Below, in pieces: positions 1-12,596 of a stretch of 64,000 bases of DNA. Position numbers and translations under genes: made by a program. The notes beneath the pieces are model-generated. The model was not told the DNA's origin and did no database searches. It was given only the letters and a program-made list of their open reading frames with translations. Each line of letters opens with the position of its first letter. Position 1 is the stretch's first letter. The stretch comes from Chamaelirium japonicum (lineage: Eukaryota; Streptophyta; Magnoliopsida; Liliales; Melanthiaceae), in contig OX393553.1 in assembly GCA_947650365.1 (NCBI GenBank), positions 36,406,526 to 36,470,525 on the forward strand, given 5' to 3'.

Positions 1-1014
1 CTTCTCGCTTCCTCTAACTGTGTTTTATGTTTCGAGGAGATGGTATAAGAACCGTACATAATGTGGATAAGGTGGAACCTTCAGGGACTAGGGTTCATGG
101 CTTCCATCTTAGACTCGATCGACACACTACTCGAGTATACCATCGATCCTCTAAGTCCGAGTTAACCTGTGTGGCCACCTAGAGTGCGACGCAGGCTATA
201 CTCCAATTCCCCCAGACTTACTATGTTCTCCCTCATACCCCTGCTCTTCGCTTAGTATGGTAAACTCATTGTCCCTCCATTTAGTGTCATGATGCAACTC
301 GAGCGGTAGAGAATACCGTCAGACTCGAGTGCTCATATGACTCGGTTCCTTTCAGGTTGACCACATACATCGTATCTCCGATTACTTTGATAAGCAACCG
401 GATCCGTCACCAGGCCAACTGATGACCACCTAGCCAGAGTTTAATACGACGTAGGTCAGACCAAGGAACGCACCTCCCGTTAGGGGTGTGGATAGCCTGC
501 AGGAGTGACACGCTGATGCAACGCCAACCGAGTAACCCAGTACACTGTGGTTTTGGATCACTGCATCTAGATCCTCACACATTGGTGCGCCAAAGCACCA
601 CACAACTAGTTAGTCCACCAGACATGGTTCCTCAGGGTTTAGGACCATTTTACCCTAAGCAGAAACACGGTTTAGTGCATCGGTATCTGCTCACCGATCT
701 GTGTACCGTGTTGGTTCTGTTCGGCCATAGATATTGTGCCTGGTAATGACCGCGGTGGAGACACCTACACTCTGTCATCCCAATAGCTTATCCTGATAGG
801 GCGACCAACCCTAATCAGAGTTGCGAACATATTTAGGTTACATGAGACCAGTCTCTTGAGTCTCCCACTCAGGTGGATTACCACGTAGCCATGGCTATCT
901 GTTCTGTAATCAGAACACGTACTAAGGTACGTACAAAGATGCAATCTTATACTATCAACTATACATAGCTAAACTCTAGGTTTTTACAAGCTATAGACCT
1001 CACCAATTCTAACA
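1..1014 (-). repeat. 3' LTR of an old copia-type element (cut by window start)
   Basis: The block ends on the plus strand in CCAATTCTAACA and is followed at once by ATCTCCCACT, which on the minus strand is a polypurine tract (AGTGGGAGAT) leading into TGTTAGAATTGG. That is the usual copia PPT/LTR junction. Positions 1 to about 850 align with 8549 to about 9240, the matching part of the other LTR, at roughly nine identical bases in ten by eye. The left end lies outside the window. Confidence 0.75.
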
Positions 1015-2731
1015 ATCTCCCACTAGGTCTAACGAGGAAAAACGATATTGAGCTCTGTAGCTTCTACATGCTGCCCAAAGGCCTTTGCAGGAATTCCCTA
1101 AAGGAATTAACAACATTATCTGTAGATGCTACCTCAGTACCGCTACTTGCATTTCCTCCTATAACTGTCAAATCAAGTGAAGTTTGGACTTGATGGGTTT
1201 CCCCTCATTGTGGTGGCTAGTCCCCTTGGACCTTGCTTACCGCTCTTCTATTGCAATAACATATAACTGAGCCTCTGGTACGCGTTCTAAGTTTTCTAAA
1301 AACTTCCTAAGCCTTACCACCTAGTATACTACCTCGCACGCAACAATGTGCTCAGTCATTGTGGTGGAGTCAGTGATGCACTTGTTTCACACTCTACCAA
1401 CTACCGCTTCTAATCCCAAGATAAAAATAATTTCTGAAATCGATTCTCTGGAACGCACATCTGACACCAAATTCAGACCCTGTGTGTCCAATCGATATCA
1501 GGACCTGTGAAGTGCAAGCTAACTCACAATCCTCACTGGATAAGGACTTCTGAGTATACCCTTCACTTTAGTCCAGTGATCTGGACTCGGGTTTGACTGA
1601 AACCGATCCATGAATCCTGATGCGCAATAGATATCTATCCTCGTAAATCAAATCTGGCTAGAATCTTATCTTAATACGTAGTCTGTGATAGCAAGAGAAC
1701 CTTGCTCTGGTTATCTCGAGTTACCTTGATTTCCAAAGCATAACTCGCCTTACTAGGGTCTTTCACATCGAATTGTAATGACTACATACCTTTATCGTAA
1801 ATAATATTCTTACGTCATTTTCAATCAGTAGGATATCGTTAACGTAAAGTACTAAGTACACCCATGTAGCTATTTTACCTTTCTTGTACCCACTTGGTTT
1901 ATCCTCATTCTGATCAAATCCGTGTGAGCGGATTCTCTTGATCAAAATAGATATCCCAACTTGGATACTTGCATCAGTCCATAAATGGACCTTTGCAACT
2001 TGCATTTCATATCTTCTTGACCTACTGATACAAATCCTGGGGCTGCATCATCCATATGTCATTTCTAAATTTCTATTAGTGAATAACTATCTTGATATCC
2101 ATCAACCAGATCTTCCAACTATAATGGTCTGGATTAAGAGGATCCGAAATAGACTTAGGCATAGCTACCAGTGATATGGTTTCGACATAGTCAATCCTTT
2201 CTCCTTTGGTAACTAATCTAGCTACTTAAGTCTTAACCGGGTGCTCTTCTTATACACCTCCTACACCCAGAAGGGTGATAGTGCTATAAGTGTCAAGACT
2301 ATTCCAAGGGACATTGAGCAAGCTTGCCTTCATGGTCTTTTGTCAGTCAGAACTGTCGAAAGCTCCCACTACTTCTTCGTAGCTCTAGGGATCATCCTCC
2401 TGAAACTCTGGATTAACTATCGAAGTTTCTACATAGTATCTTTCAGGAGCTCTGATGGTCCCACAACGACGAGGTGGTGGTGGTACAAAAGTGAATTGTT
2501 TCTACAGTATCGGGTATACTAGTTTCTTGTATCATCTACTTCTGTGACGACCAAGATCCAATAGGCCAATAGCCAAGAGCCAAGACTCCTGAGGCGGGAA
2601 TGCCAAGATGGATGAGGTGAGGTGAGGTGAGGTGAGGTGTACAAGGCCATGAGTTAGCCCCACATCGCCTGGAGAGAAGGAGATCCTGAGCTACTTATAT
2701 AATTTCCCCTCCCAAACATAGAAGACGCGTT

Positions 2732-2846
2732 CTAGGTGGTTCGATGGTAACCACGCTAGTGCAAAACCTTGAGGTTGAGGGTTCGATACCCAATAGACCA
2801 ATAGAGGACAATATCTTGTGTTTGGGGGCTCACCACCTTTCCTGCC
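2732..2846 (+). repeat. tRNA-like (SINE-like) insert inside the Cassandra LTR
   Basis: A 115-bp segment is flanked on both sides by AAGACGCGTT (2722-2731 and 2847-2856). The Cassandra at 25584-26373 has the uninterrupted site. The insert contains GGGTTCGATACCC, a good match to a pol III B box, downstream of a weaker A-box-like stretch near TGGTTCGATGGTA. Its right part includes GACAATATCTTGTGTTTGGG, which resembles the Cassandra LTR tail, so it may be a chimera rather than a plain SINE. There is no poly-A tail. Confidence 0.7.
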
Positions 2847-2885
2847 AAGACGCGTTTTAAAACCGTGCGCCGCTACGGAATTCGT

Positions 2886-2966
2886 AAGAACTCCGTAGTT
2901 AAGCGTGCTCGGGCGAGAGTAGTACCAGGATGGGTGACCTCCCTGGGAAGTTCTCGTGCGGGCACG
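2886..2966 (+). promoter_or_regulatory. 5S rRNA-derived internal promoter segment
   Basis: The segment keeps GTTAAGCGTGCTCGGGCG, GAGAGTAGTA and GGATGGGTGACCTCC, the box A, intermediate element and box C of plant 5S genes. The 5' third of 5S is missing, so this is not a functional 5S rRNA gene. In Cassandra this segment is held to allow pol III transcription. Confidence 0.85.
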
Positions 2967-3088
2967 GGCAAAGCGGACAATTTCTTATGTGTTTGGGGCG
3001 GATGTTACAAAATGGTATCAGAGCCAGTTCTCCTCGCTATGGGGGGTCTAACCCTACACGAGGACGTGTAGCCCTGAGGGGGGTGGAT

Positions 3089-3548
3089 TGTGATGACCAA
3101 GATCCAATAGGCCAAGAGCCAAGACTCCTGAGGCGGGAATGCCAAGATGGATGAGGTGAGGTGAGGTGAGGTGAGGTGTACAAGGCCATGAGTTAGCCCC
3201 ACATCGCCTGGAGAGAAGGAGATCCTGAGCTACTTATATAATTTCCCCTCCCAAACATAGAAGATGCGTTCTAGGTGGTTCGATGGTAACCACGCTAGTG
3301 CAAAACCTTGAGGTTGAGGGTTCGATACCCAATAGACCAATAGAGGACAATATCTTGTGTTTGGGGGCTCACCACCTTTCCTGCCAAGACGCGTTTTAAA
3401 ACTGTGCGCCGCTACGGAATTCGTAAGAACTCCGTAGTTAAGCGTGCTCGGGCGAGAGTAGTACCAGGATGGGTGACCTCCCTGGGAAGTTCTCGTGCGA
3501 GCACGGGCAAAGCGGACAATATCTTGTGTGTTTGGGGCGGATGTTACA
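3089..3548 (+). repeat. Cassandra 3' LTR (460 bp)
   Basis: A near copy of 2543-3009. It carries the same tRNA-like insert (3271-3385, flanked by AAGATGCGTT and AAGACGCGTT) and the 5S-like segment (about 3424-3504). It ends in GATGTTACA, followed by the ACTTC target duplication. Confidence 0.9.
3271..3385 (+). repeat. Second copy of the tRNA-like insert
   Basis: Identical in position and nearly identical in sequence to 2732-2846. Presence in both LTRs means the insert was already in the parental element and was copied into both ends during reverse transcription. Confidence 0.7.
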
Positions 3549-6500
3549 ACTTCTGCTACATTTTCAGATGCACACTCTCTACCAGTACCCAGTAGTTCAC
3601 CCAGAACTACCTTACCGGTAAACTTATGGTCTATAATATAATCCTGGTCTATGTAGATGGTATTCGTAGAAACGATTATCTTCCAAACCTCAAGATCATA
3701 GAATAGTCCACCTTATGCTCCCTAGGGTAACCTATAAATAGATATACCTAGAACTTCATATCCATCTCATCCCTCTTGTCCTTCTACATAAGTGCATGAC
3801 AATTCTATATCCTGAGACACTATAGTGTCAGCTTTCGCTGAGACCATAGATCTCTATAGATCTGAGGTACTGATCTAGATGAGAGATAGTTTCAGATATA
3901 AGCTACTGTTTTAAGGTACAATCCCACTAGCAGGTGGGTAGTACACTTGGCAATATTCATCTAACTATGGACCATGTCAAACAGGGTCCGATTCCTTCTC
4001 TCGAAGACTTTATTCTGACGTGTCATCCTTGGAGCATTTAACTGGGAGATAATCCCATACTCCCTCAGGATCCTATGGAACCCGTCCGATGGGTTCTTAT
4101 TTCCTCGATTAAATCGAAGAAACTCCTATCATCTGGACGCTCTTGGAACCATGACATCAAAAATAACTAACACCAATACCTTAGTGGCCCTTTTAGTTAT
4201 TCTGCCTTTCAGATAACACTTATAGGTTAGAAGGATCTCCGATGAATCTGTGAACAGAAACTCGACCTTCTTTTACCTCTGAATTTATATGAGGCATAAT
4301 GTCTAAATCAGAGGGGTCACAAAATGGGATAGCTTCTCCGAAGGATTTAGATGAATTTCAATTAGACGTTGTAGCTGTCATAAAATCTATTTCCGAATTA
4401 GAATTAAATACAAAGAGATTTTTCTAATCTATTCCTCTAACTATGAAGTTATCAATTCAGTTTAAGATACACACTTACGGTGCTGTCTAAAACTAAAAAA
4501 CTTCATTTACCAAGAAGGAAACATAACTAAATCTCTAAAGATCAAAATCCGTGTTTCGAAAAAACTAAGACAATTATATCTAACAGCTTCCGCAGCGGCT
4601 TATGACATCAATACCTATGTTAGGATTACTTCATTATAAAGTAGCCTTCTGCTTTCCTTGAATCTCTGTAGACCCGAAGTATACATTACAAGAAGCATAA
4701 GAACTGCTACTAGATAGTGACTCAACTCCTAACACCATGAGGCCATAATCAATCTTCAAATACCCCCTATACTCGCCAAAGCAGAAACACTTCCGTCCTT
4801 AGCGTTACCAGACTTAGGAGTCCACACATGTTTCTGCACTAGAATAGTTTTCGATCTCTTATAAGTTACTCCCTTAGGTTCTTCTAAAGAAGACCTAGGT
4901 TAAGTACTAAAGGCATTGCCTTTAATCTTGATCCCATCCTTTGTCTCTTGGAAATATTCTTAGAAGTTCTGCGTTTATTATCTCTAACTTGTTAAAGCTA
5001 AAGTCTCTGACAATGCCTTCGAAGGTTCCAGACAAGGATGCAAGACAGATGTCTTCACCACCTCGTTATCTGGGATCATGTCTTTGGAATCTAGTTCGAT
5101 TTGGAACTCAAGTATGTGTTCCCGAACAAGCATACCCTCAAACATCTCGGTACTGACAAGTATCTTAGTGGAAAAGCGATAAGTCTACTGACTTCGCCTT
5201 CCAGACATCTAATGCAAGTAAAATTTTATTTGAGAAGACCCAGCATATCTTTGACTTGCTTCTAAAGAGTTGTCCGCAACACATCTCCATAGACTCTTGC
5301 TAGTCGTCATATGCCCTAGTTAGTGCCCTAATGACATCTGAACCCGTTAGGTCTAGTATAAGGATATTTAGATTACAAGTCAATGTACGTTTACTACCCT
5401 AAGCATAAGCTAAAGATAGCACTTCCGCTCTATGTAGTTAGAGACCCGATAACTGGTTCTATTATGGGATAGCAGATAGGGGAACTATATGGTTGAATGA
5501 AAGAATGCAAAATAACTTATTTTATGGATTTTGAAAATAATCTAATAATATCCAAATACCAACGCTACCCTCACAGCAAAGACACACCTATGGATTAATT
5601 AATAATGTATGTAAAATCTCAAAATCGACTGCACTTGTCCTAGGGGGCATCATGCAGTATCAATCCGCTTACACGGCCTTTCCTTGACCTAGTCCAAATC
5701 TGCCAACTAAGGGCTTTGATAGACTATGATTATCTTTTGGCCAATGCCACGTGATTCCCATTGTGCAAGCAATGGATGCCTCACGTCCACTTCAGATGCT
5801 TACCCACAAGCCTAGGTAGTTATGACACAAGAGTCATACGGCCTCCACTAGGGTGGGATAAAAAGCCCTTCTCTCCTCACCCCATAACCACCATATCCCA
5901 AAGGAGACTGCTAAGTCATCTGGCATGGAAAAACATAACCCTCACCCTAGGGGGTGTCGAGCTACACCCTTCCACCCAGACATAAAGCAGTTGGTTGTGG
6001 AAGCCAGAGGATATCTAAAAGTCATCTCCTACATCCCTTATTAAATTTTAGGGTTCTTTTATGCAAGTATGAGTGTACACTAAGGTCATGACAACCTATA
6101 CACTAGACCCTGGTCATACCATGCTCCCACTAGCATTTCAACCCTTTCGCCTAGCATTAATTGATCTTGGAATATCATAGTCCCTGCCTCAAGTGGATTT
6201 CTCCACTCAAGGGTCACATTACATATCCCAAGAATATCGATGCTCCGCAAATCTGGCTATTATACTAATGCTCTGGAGCCTAGCCTAAGGTCAGACTGAC
6301 AGGAAAGGTCTTCCACTACCATGATGCCTCGCTTATAAATTTGACAAATGAAGTCATAGTAGAATTCCAACCCATTCTAGATTTCGATGCTGGCCAAATA
6401 GGCACACCCGACTAATCGAGGGTTGACCTAATGGGGGCATAACCAAATGTGAGGAATTCATGCTATCATCAAGGGTCAATTAAATAATCAGCGTCTCTAG

Positions 6501-7238
6501 TGGAATCCTATCCTTATAAGGTCGCTAGGACCCGAGGGGAAAGGGCATCCCTCTAACACAGATAATCAAATTATTGCATCAGAGTTCTCTACAGAAATAT
6601 AAAGAACAGTAGAAAGAAACAACCACACGACTGAATCAAGTTCAAGGTCCGACCCCTGAACCTGACTGGCACAGCGCAGGCTAATCTGTCTCCTTCGCTA
6701 GGTTTCTTGATCCGGCGCAAGCCACTGTATACGATCTCCTGACGCTTTCGCCCTTTGCCGTCATCGTATACGCTTCACCGGATCGTCATCATCCTCCAAG
6801 GTTTCGCTCGTCCTCCCGGTGGTAAATCTCCACGGTAAGTCCTCCTCTTCAATCTGTAATCGAAAAAGCTCTAGTATGTTTTGAGTAAGTACTCGCTCAT
6901 ACACAATTTCCTAGAACGAAAAGGAAAACAAACCTAACAAAAAGCCTGGGATTCAAGGTGGTCAACCTCCACCACTTGCCCGACTATGGCTCTAAAATCT
7001 ATCCACACACAGAATAAAATACATCCAGACAATATTCGCTAACACGGGGTCTGACCCCTGGTAGCAAGCAATCACATATCCAGATTAATTTTAGAAACGG
7101 CGTCCTGCAAGAACGATTTATATAACACACAAAATATACTGTGCATGATCTACTCGTAGAACCCCGATGGCGGCACATACTATTCATGCGCGCACATGAC
7201 GGTTTCATAAAATAACATGAAACACACACCACTAGCGT

Positions 7239-7250
7239 GCTCTGATACCA
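7239..7250 (-). other. Primer-binding site of the copia-type element
   Basis: The plus strand reads GCTCTGATACCA, the complement of TGGTATCAGAGC, which pairs with initiator tRNA-Met. It lies two bases from the LTR edge TGTTGGAAATAAATCC at 7253 and fixes the element as minus-strand. Confidence 0.85.
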
Positions 7251-7252
7251 AT

Positions 7253-9247
7253 TGTTGGAAATAAATCCATAGTAGAGGCCCACAGCGAAAGCAAAGAATA
7301 TGTTCGAAGACCGTGAGCGGTGTGCGTTACATATCAAAATTTTCATCGAAACGATCTACACGTGCATGTATAAATCTAGCATGGCAACTACGCGAACCCC
7401 TAACATCGATCTAACGCGAGAGAACAATCTAGCATGCATGCATATTCTATATATGTTAGATCTACATGTTAGAGATCATACCTGCATGCAGATTCTTTCA
7501 CCGCGATAAGTTTTTTCTTTGTCGATGGAGACAGGCTCAGATCTGATTGATATAACTTCGGTGCGACAGCCATAACTTTCTGCTCCAAACTCGGATTGGA
7601 TTGAAATTTGAACTACAGGTAGCTAACTTCGAGACACAACTTTTGTAATAAGGTTCACCCCGTTTAGACTTCTGTAGCTCTCAGAATCACAAAAACATCG
7701 CTGATTTTTTATACAGATTCTGGACAGCAAAAGCTTGCGGGAGATGCCTTCTAGTTCACCCGATCTCGCACGATGTACGGTACCTTGTCAATAGATCTCT
7801 GAGTGCCTCTATCCGACAAGCCTTCTTCTTCTACGAAACACCATGCCAGGAAGACGAGTCGCCATCCAATGGCGCAAGCAAGGGAGAGAGAGACGAGAGA
7901 TGAGAGGGGGCGGCTAGGGTTTCCCTATGGCATGGCTGGCCCTAAGGCTTATCATCACCGACCCCCCTCTCCCTTATTACTTTTATATAGGGCTGCCCTA
8001 TCCTTATGGATGAGGCTAGTACGGATAAGGTTCAACTAATTCAAACCTCTCCCTATATATCTCTCTCCTTTATCTCTATCTTTTCCTTGGTTTTGAAAAC
8101 GGTCAAAACCAGCCCATTTTCTGTGCCTCATGACCGGCCCCATCGTTGGAGGCAACAACCTCCTAAAACCAATGGGGCCGGCTTTGACCAGTCTCCCAAC
8201 ACTTAGGGCCAGCCCCTTTAGTGCATAGTGATGCATAATATGACCAAAATGCCCTTATGTCACTAGTTGGTCGTTCCTCGTGTACGAGACTTTGCAAGGC
8301 ACACATAAGTGAAGTGCACCAGTGATTTTACTATTCTCTGAGGTTCCCGTTAGGTGCCCCTAGTGAAGTCAACTAGTCAACTCACAACATATCCCGGTGC
8401 ATCGTACCCAAGTGGCAAAGTCCACTTATGGTAAGGAATTGCTACATGCGTCTCTACACTAACCTAGGGTTTTCCCTTAGTGCACATACATATCTATGTA
8501 TCTATCGTGCACTAGTGCGAAGCACTTACGAAGCGTAGGCTTGGACTTCTCGCTTCCTCTAACTGTGTTTTGTGTTTTGAGGAGATGATACAAAGACCGT
8601 ACATAATATGGATAAGGTAGAACCTTCAGGGACCAGGGTTCATGACTTCCAACTTAGACTCGATCGACACACTACCCGAGTGTACCATCGATCATCTGAG
8701 TCCGAGTTAACCTGCGTGGCCACCCAGAGTGCGATGCAGGCTGCACTCTAATTCCTCCGAGCTTACTATGTTCTCCCTTATACCCCTGCTCTTTGCTTAG
8801 TATGGTAAACTCGTTGTCCCTCCATCTGGTGCCATGATGCAACTCGAGCGGTAGAGAATACCATCAGACTCGAGTGCTTATATGACTCGGTTCCTTCCAG
8901 GTTGACCACATACATCGTACCTCCGATTACTCTGATGAGCAACCGGATCCGTCACCAGTCCAACTGATGACCACCTGGCCAGGGTTTAATACGACGTAGG
9001 TCAGACCAAGGAACGCACCTCCCGTTAGGGGTGTGGATAACCTGCAGGAGTGACACGCTGATGCAACGCCAGCCGTGTAACCTAGTACACCGTGTTGGTT
9101 CCGTTCGGCCACAGACACTGTGCCTAGTAATGACCGCGGTAGAGACACTCACGCTCTGTCATCCCAACAACTTATCTTGATAGGGCGACCAGTTCTAATC
9201 AAAGCTGTGAATGTATTTAGGTTACATGGGATCAGTTCCTTGAGTCT
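7253..9247 (-). repeat. 5' LTR of the old copia-type element
   Basis: It starts at TGTTGGAAATAAATCC next to the primer-binding site. From 8549 it aligns with the LTR copy at 1-850. Similarity stops near 9247, where the other copy continues to its CCAATTCTAACA end, so this LTR lacks its expected outer end and is joined to other sequence. Its first 1.3 kb has no partner in the window because the other LTR is cut by the window edge. Confidence 0.65.
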
Positions 9248-9710
9248 CTCAAGGGCTCTAATGACTTCTCCTAGGATGTCCGAGGGTCAACTTAGTCCGA
9301 ATTGACACTTATGACTTTTTCGAAGAAAGTCAGCTTAGTCAAACTTGACACTTATGGCAACCCTTAGAAAATATAGGAGTGTCAACTTAATCATGACCTC
9401 GTGATCCTAGTTTGACTAGATATCACACATGATTGAGTTCCACACATATTCATTAGTTCGCATTCTCTTTATATGAGCCAAGGGCTTACCCGGTGGGTCT
9501 CACCTATGGAATCCTAGTCCAACTTGGTTTCTTTCAAAAGATCAATCTATAGAAGGAGCCGCTTAAGAATCATAATCCAATTAGAAAACTTAAGCTATAC
9601 TAACTTCTAATCTAGGTGCCATGGGTGTTCTAGTCATCACAGTATTACCCGCTACCGGTAAACCCTAATGACACTAGCTTATGTCTACTTTACCGATAGA
9701 GATGGCTAGG
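9248..9710. other. Unclassified, probably repeat-derived
   Basis: No reading frame, terminal repeat or target duplication was found. The style (GTCAACTTAGTCCGAATTGAC and a near repeat, AGTCAGCTTAGTCAAACTTG) resembles LTR sequence, so it may be the displaced end of one of the neighbouring LTRs. Confidence 0.3.
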
Positions 9711-12596
9711 AGTTGGAATTATTGGATTTTAATCCTTATATCAGAGTCACAGCAGAAGCAAAAACATAGATATGAAGATTAGGTATGTTTCATCATGTTT
9801 ATTCCACAAAACAGTCTACATGCAAATCTATAAATCTAGTATATGTTCGGATACCCTAGAGGTATACTACGATCTACTAATGATCTACATGCATGCATCT
9901 AGTTAAGTGTTTAGAATCATCATATCTTCAGGATCTTTAATCCGAGGAGAGCGGAATAATGGTTGATGACGATCTACACATAAGCTGGGGGGGATGCTGT
10001 CAGATAGCATCTTATCCTTTGCGAAGGGAGAAACCTATGGCATCCAATCTCTAAGTGCAAGGACGACGTGCCAACGGAGGATTGCACGTAGCGAAGATGA
10101 TAGCGAGCCGAGAGATCTCCTCTTCTCTTCTTCTCTCTTTTTCCTTCTCTTTCTCCTTGCTCCTTTCTTTATCTTCTTGGTCGAAACCACAAAGGGGAGA
10201 GAGGGAGGGGTCGGATTTCTTTGAGAGAGGGAGAGAATACTAGGGCTAGCCCCTCCCCCCTCTCCTTATGCCTAGATCGGTCACTAAGTGGCTTGCGCTA
10301 GCGCAAACTACTTGTGGCCGGCCGTATAATGGCCACAAGAGAGGGGGGCATATTTCTCCAAGGGGATAAGACCATGCGGTTAGGGTTTTCCCTATCTCCA
10401 TGACACCTTGGATGAAAACACCCATTTTGTCGAGATAGCTCAGATAGAGAGATTGAGTGAGGTACGCTAGTCGGAATCGAGTTCTGTCAGCGCTTATGAG
10501 CACCTAGAATTATTCTGCTCATTTTAAGATCATATTCAATATGTTATGAGTAATATTTTATTATTTACCAAATTACTCCTATGGCTCCTTAACATATGTG
10601 AATTAGGTTCTTAGGCTTCGGATTTGCGCTCTATCGCGCCACTTCGCATCTAATGTATCCAACCGTATTGGGGAACAATTCCTATACACAATGACAGGGT
10701 GAAACCTTCAGGGTTCAGGATCTCTAGCTCCAATCGGATCCCTGATTAACTATTCCGATGACACACTGAAAGTTCTACTAATCAACCCTAATCCAATTAA
10801 CCCGTGTAGCCACCCAGAGTGCGACGCGAGTTAAACTCTAGTGATCTTATACTTCTGTTACTTTCTCGTAACCCTATTCTTTATCATACTTTGATAATCT
10901 TAAGTCCTTCCTGTTACTGGTGTCATGATTCAACTCGGGCGATGGGGAGCAACGTCAGAACCCGATCGATCATCTGACTAGAATTTGATGACTTGTCATC
11001 TATAACATCGCACACCTTCCGGTGCTATGTCTATCAATTAAAATGTTGTCAGTCATACTAACAACCACCATACCTGGATTAATTGTGTGGATAGACCAAC
11101 TCATCAAAAAGCACCCATTTAACTCAAGATGTCGGATAACTTGTAGGGGTTGCATGCCACTCCAGTGACATCTAGGTAACCCAACGTACCGTAGTATTGA
11201 GCTATGGAAGGTCCACACACATTGGCACATCAAAGCATCACACAGCCGGTTGGCCTAGTATGCATGGTCCCTCAGGATTGAGGATATATTATCTATAGCA
11301 GTAAGACGATTTTATGCACCAGGCTTTTATACATTGATCTGTGCACTATCTTGGTTTCTGTTCAACACAATTATCGTGTTTGGTCAGGTGAATAGAGATT
11401 CAACGTCCTCGTGATGGAGACTTCACCATATTCCTTTACCTGCCAATAACTTATTCCCGGTAAAGCGACTAGCATTACCAAAGCAGTGAACTCAGTCTAG
11501 GTCTACACATGACTGGTCTACTGGGTCTCCCAAGCATGAACCCACCATGCACCTCAGTGGCCTACTGTGTTCCCTAGGATTCTTATTACATATGAATTAA
11601 TATATACTAAAGCAATATTCTAATTAAAGCAATAACCAAATTCATCTTTATTAATGTTAATACAAAAAATCCATGCTTAGGACATACAGGCTACAATAGG
11701 AATCTTCGGGACCCTTATAACCATGGTTCTTATTGATACCATGGCCTAGGGCACACCAGTAAACAGTGTCTACAACCGCTACTAAGACACTGCTGCACTC
11801 CGAGGTTATTAGTATATTTACGCGAGTGCCCTTACCCTGCTATGTTATAATTGAACCATTCCAATCGATGTCCGTGGAATTAACCGGGATCAGTATTGAC
11901 TGTCCTTTTCGATTTAGTTCACCCACTTGAGTCGTGGTCTCTCATTGTCTAGTGATCATCATCTTTTAATTATGAGTGGCCACCCCAAGTGATTAACACT
12001 TCATGAAAGCTACTCAAGGGGACACCTAGTTTCCCTAGGGGAATTCCTACGGACTGTTTGCATTTCCTAGAACCTAATGTAAACCACCCAATCTACCCAT
12101 GTTTATGTCTGTAATAGTCCGCACTGTTTGAGAGGTCAAAGTAGAGAATACAAAACTAAGGTTCACAACACATCCTAGGAGTTTGGTTCTAGCCAACTAG
12201 CAATAGAGGTCCTAGTCTTATATGGGTAGTTATCAAGACTGGTTTCCTCTCTTAATTCGTTCAATGAATTCTAAATGTGTCTACACTACCTGACTTAGTA
12301 TCTTATACCAATGACAGAGATAGATTATCTCTTTATAACGAGATAGTCAAGATGTTACAGCCTTACATCCTAGATATCCAGGCTAGTGATCGACTGTGAA
12401 CCTGTATAAGTATATATAATAACTACATATCTTCTGTATGGGATTTCATCCAAATACATGAGGTACCTCAACCATATTAAATTGACTTAGTGGGTATATG
12501 CATCTCATGCACAATGGTATATGAGTTTTAGTAATGGGAGCTTAATTACGTGTCGGGCATGCTGAAATTGGCATGTAGGACACACCAATTCCAACA
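9711..12596 (-). repeat. Long LTR-like block related to the first copia LTR
   Basis: The ends form a short inverted repeat, TTGGAATT (9713-9720) and AATTCCAA (12587-12594), like the TGTTGGAA/TTCCAACA style of the neighbouring LTR. The interior shares ordered blocks with that LTR, such as AACCTTCAGGGTTCAGG and the passage around CACCCAGAGTGCGACGC. A C-run follows the right end and could be a polypurine tract on the minus strand. No 5-bp target duplication is visible and no internal region is attached, so solo LTR or truncated copy are both possible. It may hold more than one insertion. Confidence 0.45.

Larger units (their letters stand above)
2543..3009 (+). repeat. Cassandra 5' LTR (467 bp)
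   Basis: In order it contains a GAGGT pentamer run (about 2611-2640), a TATATAA motif near 2696, the tRNA-like insert (2732-2846), a 5S-like segment (2886-2966) and the terminal GGGGCGGATGTTACA. Without the insert it would match the 321-334 bp LTRs of the other Cassandra copy in this window. Confidence 0.9.
2543..3548 (+). mobile_element. Cassandra TRIM retrotransposon, complete, with target duplication
   Basis: Two near-identical direct repeats (2543-3009 and 3089-3548) run from TGTGAYGACC to GATGTTACA. They flank a 79-bp interior that starts with a TGGTATCAGAGCC primer-binding site and ends with a GGGGGG polypurine tract. A 5-bp target duplication ACTTC lies at 2538-2542 and 3549-3553. Each LTR contains the 3' two thirds of 5S rRNA, the defining mark of Cassandra. 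No protein is encoded, as expected for the family. The LTRs differ at about seven places, so insertion was recent. Both LTRs also carry a 115-bp tRNA-like insert absent from the Cassandra at 25584-26373. Confidence 0.93.
1015..7252 (-). mobile_element. Internal region of an old Ty1-copia-type element (fossil)
   Basis: This sits between the two LTR copies in minus orientation. The only clear coding trace is a reverse transcriptase fragment near 1763-2005 on the minus strand, reading around LYVNDILLIEND, which resembles the copia YVDDILLIGND active-site block. A primer-binding site lies at the far end (7239-7250). Most of the region has no readable frame, so it is an old, heavily broken copy with many breaks. 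A Cassandra element was inserted later at 2543-3548. No gag or integrase could be recognised with confidence. Confidence 0.65.

Noticed and set aside
2732-2846. A tRNA gene
   Set aside because: The B box is good but the acceptor stem and anticodon arm do not form a tRNA, and the segment lies within an LTR between short direct repeats.
2886-2966. A 5S rRNA gene
   Set aside because: Only the 3' two thirds of 5S is present and it lies inside an LTR with a PBS beside it; the same holds for the copies at about 3424-3504, 25620-25700 and 26250-26330. This is the Cassandra signature, not an rRNA locus.
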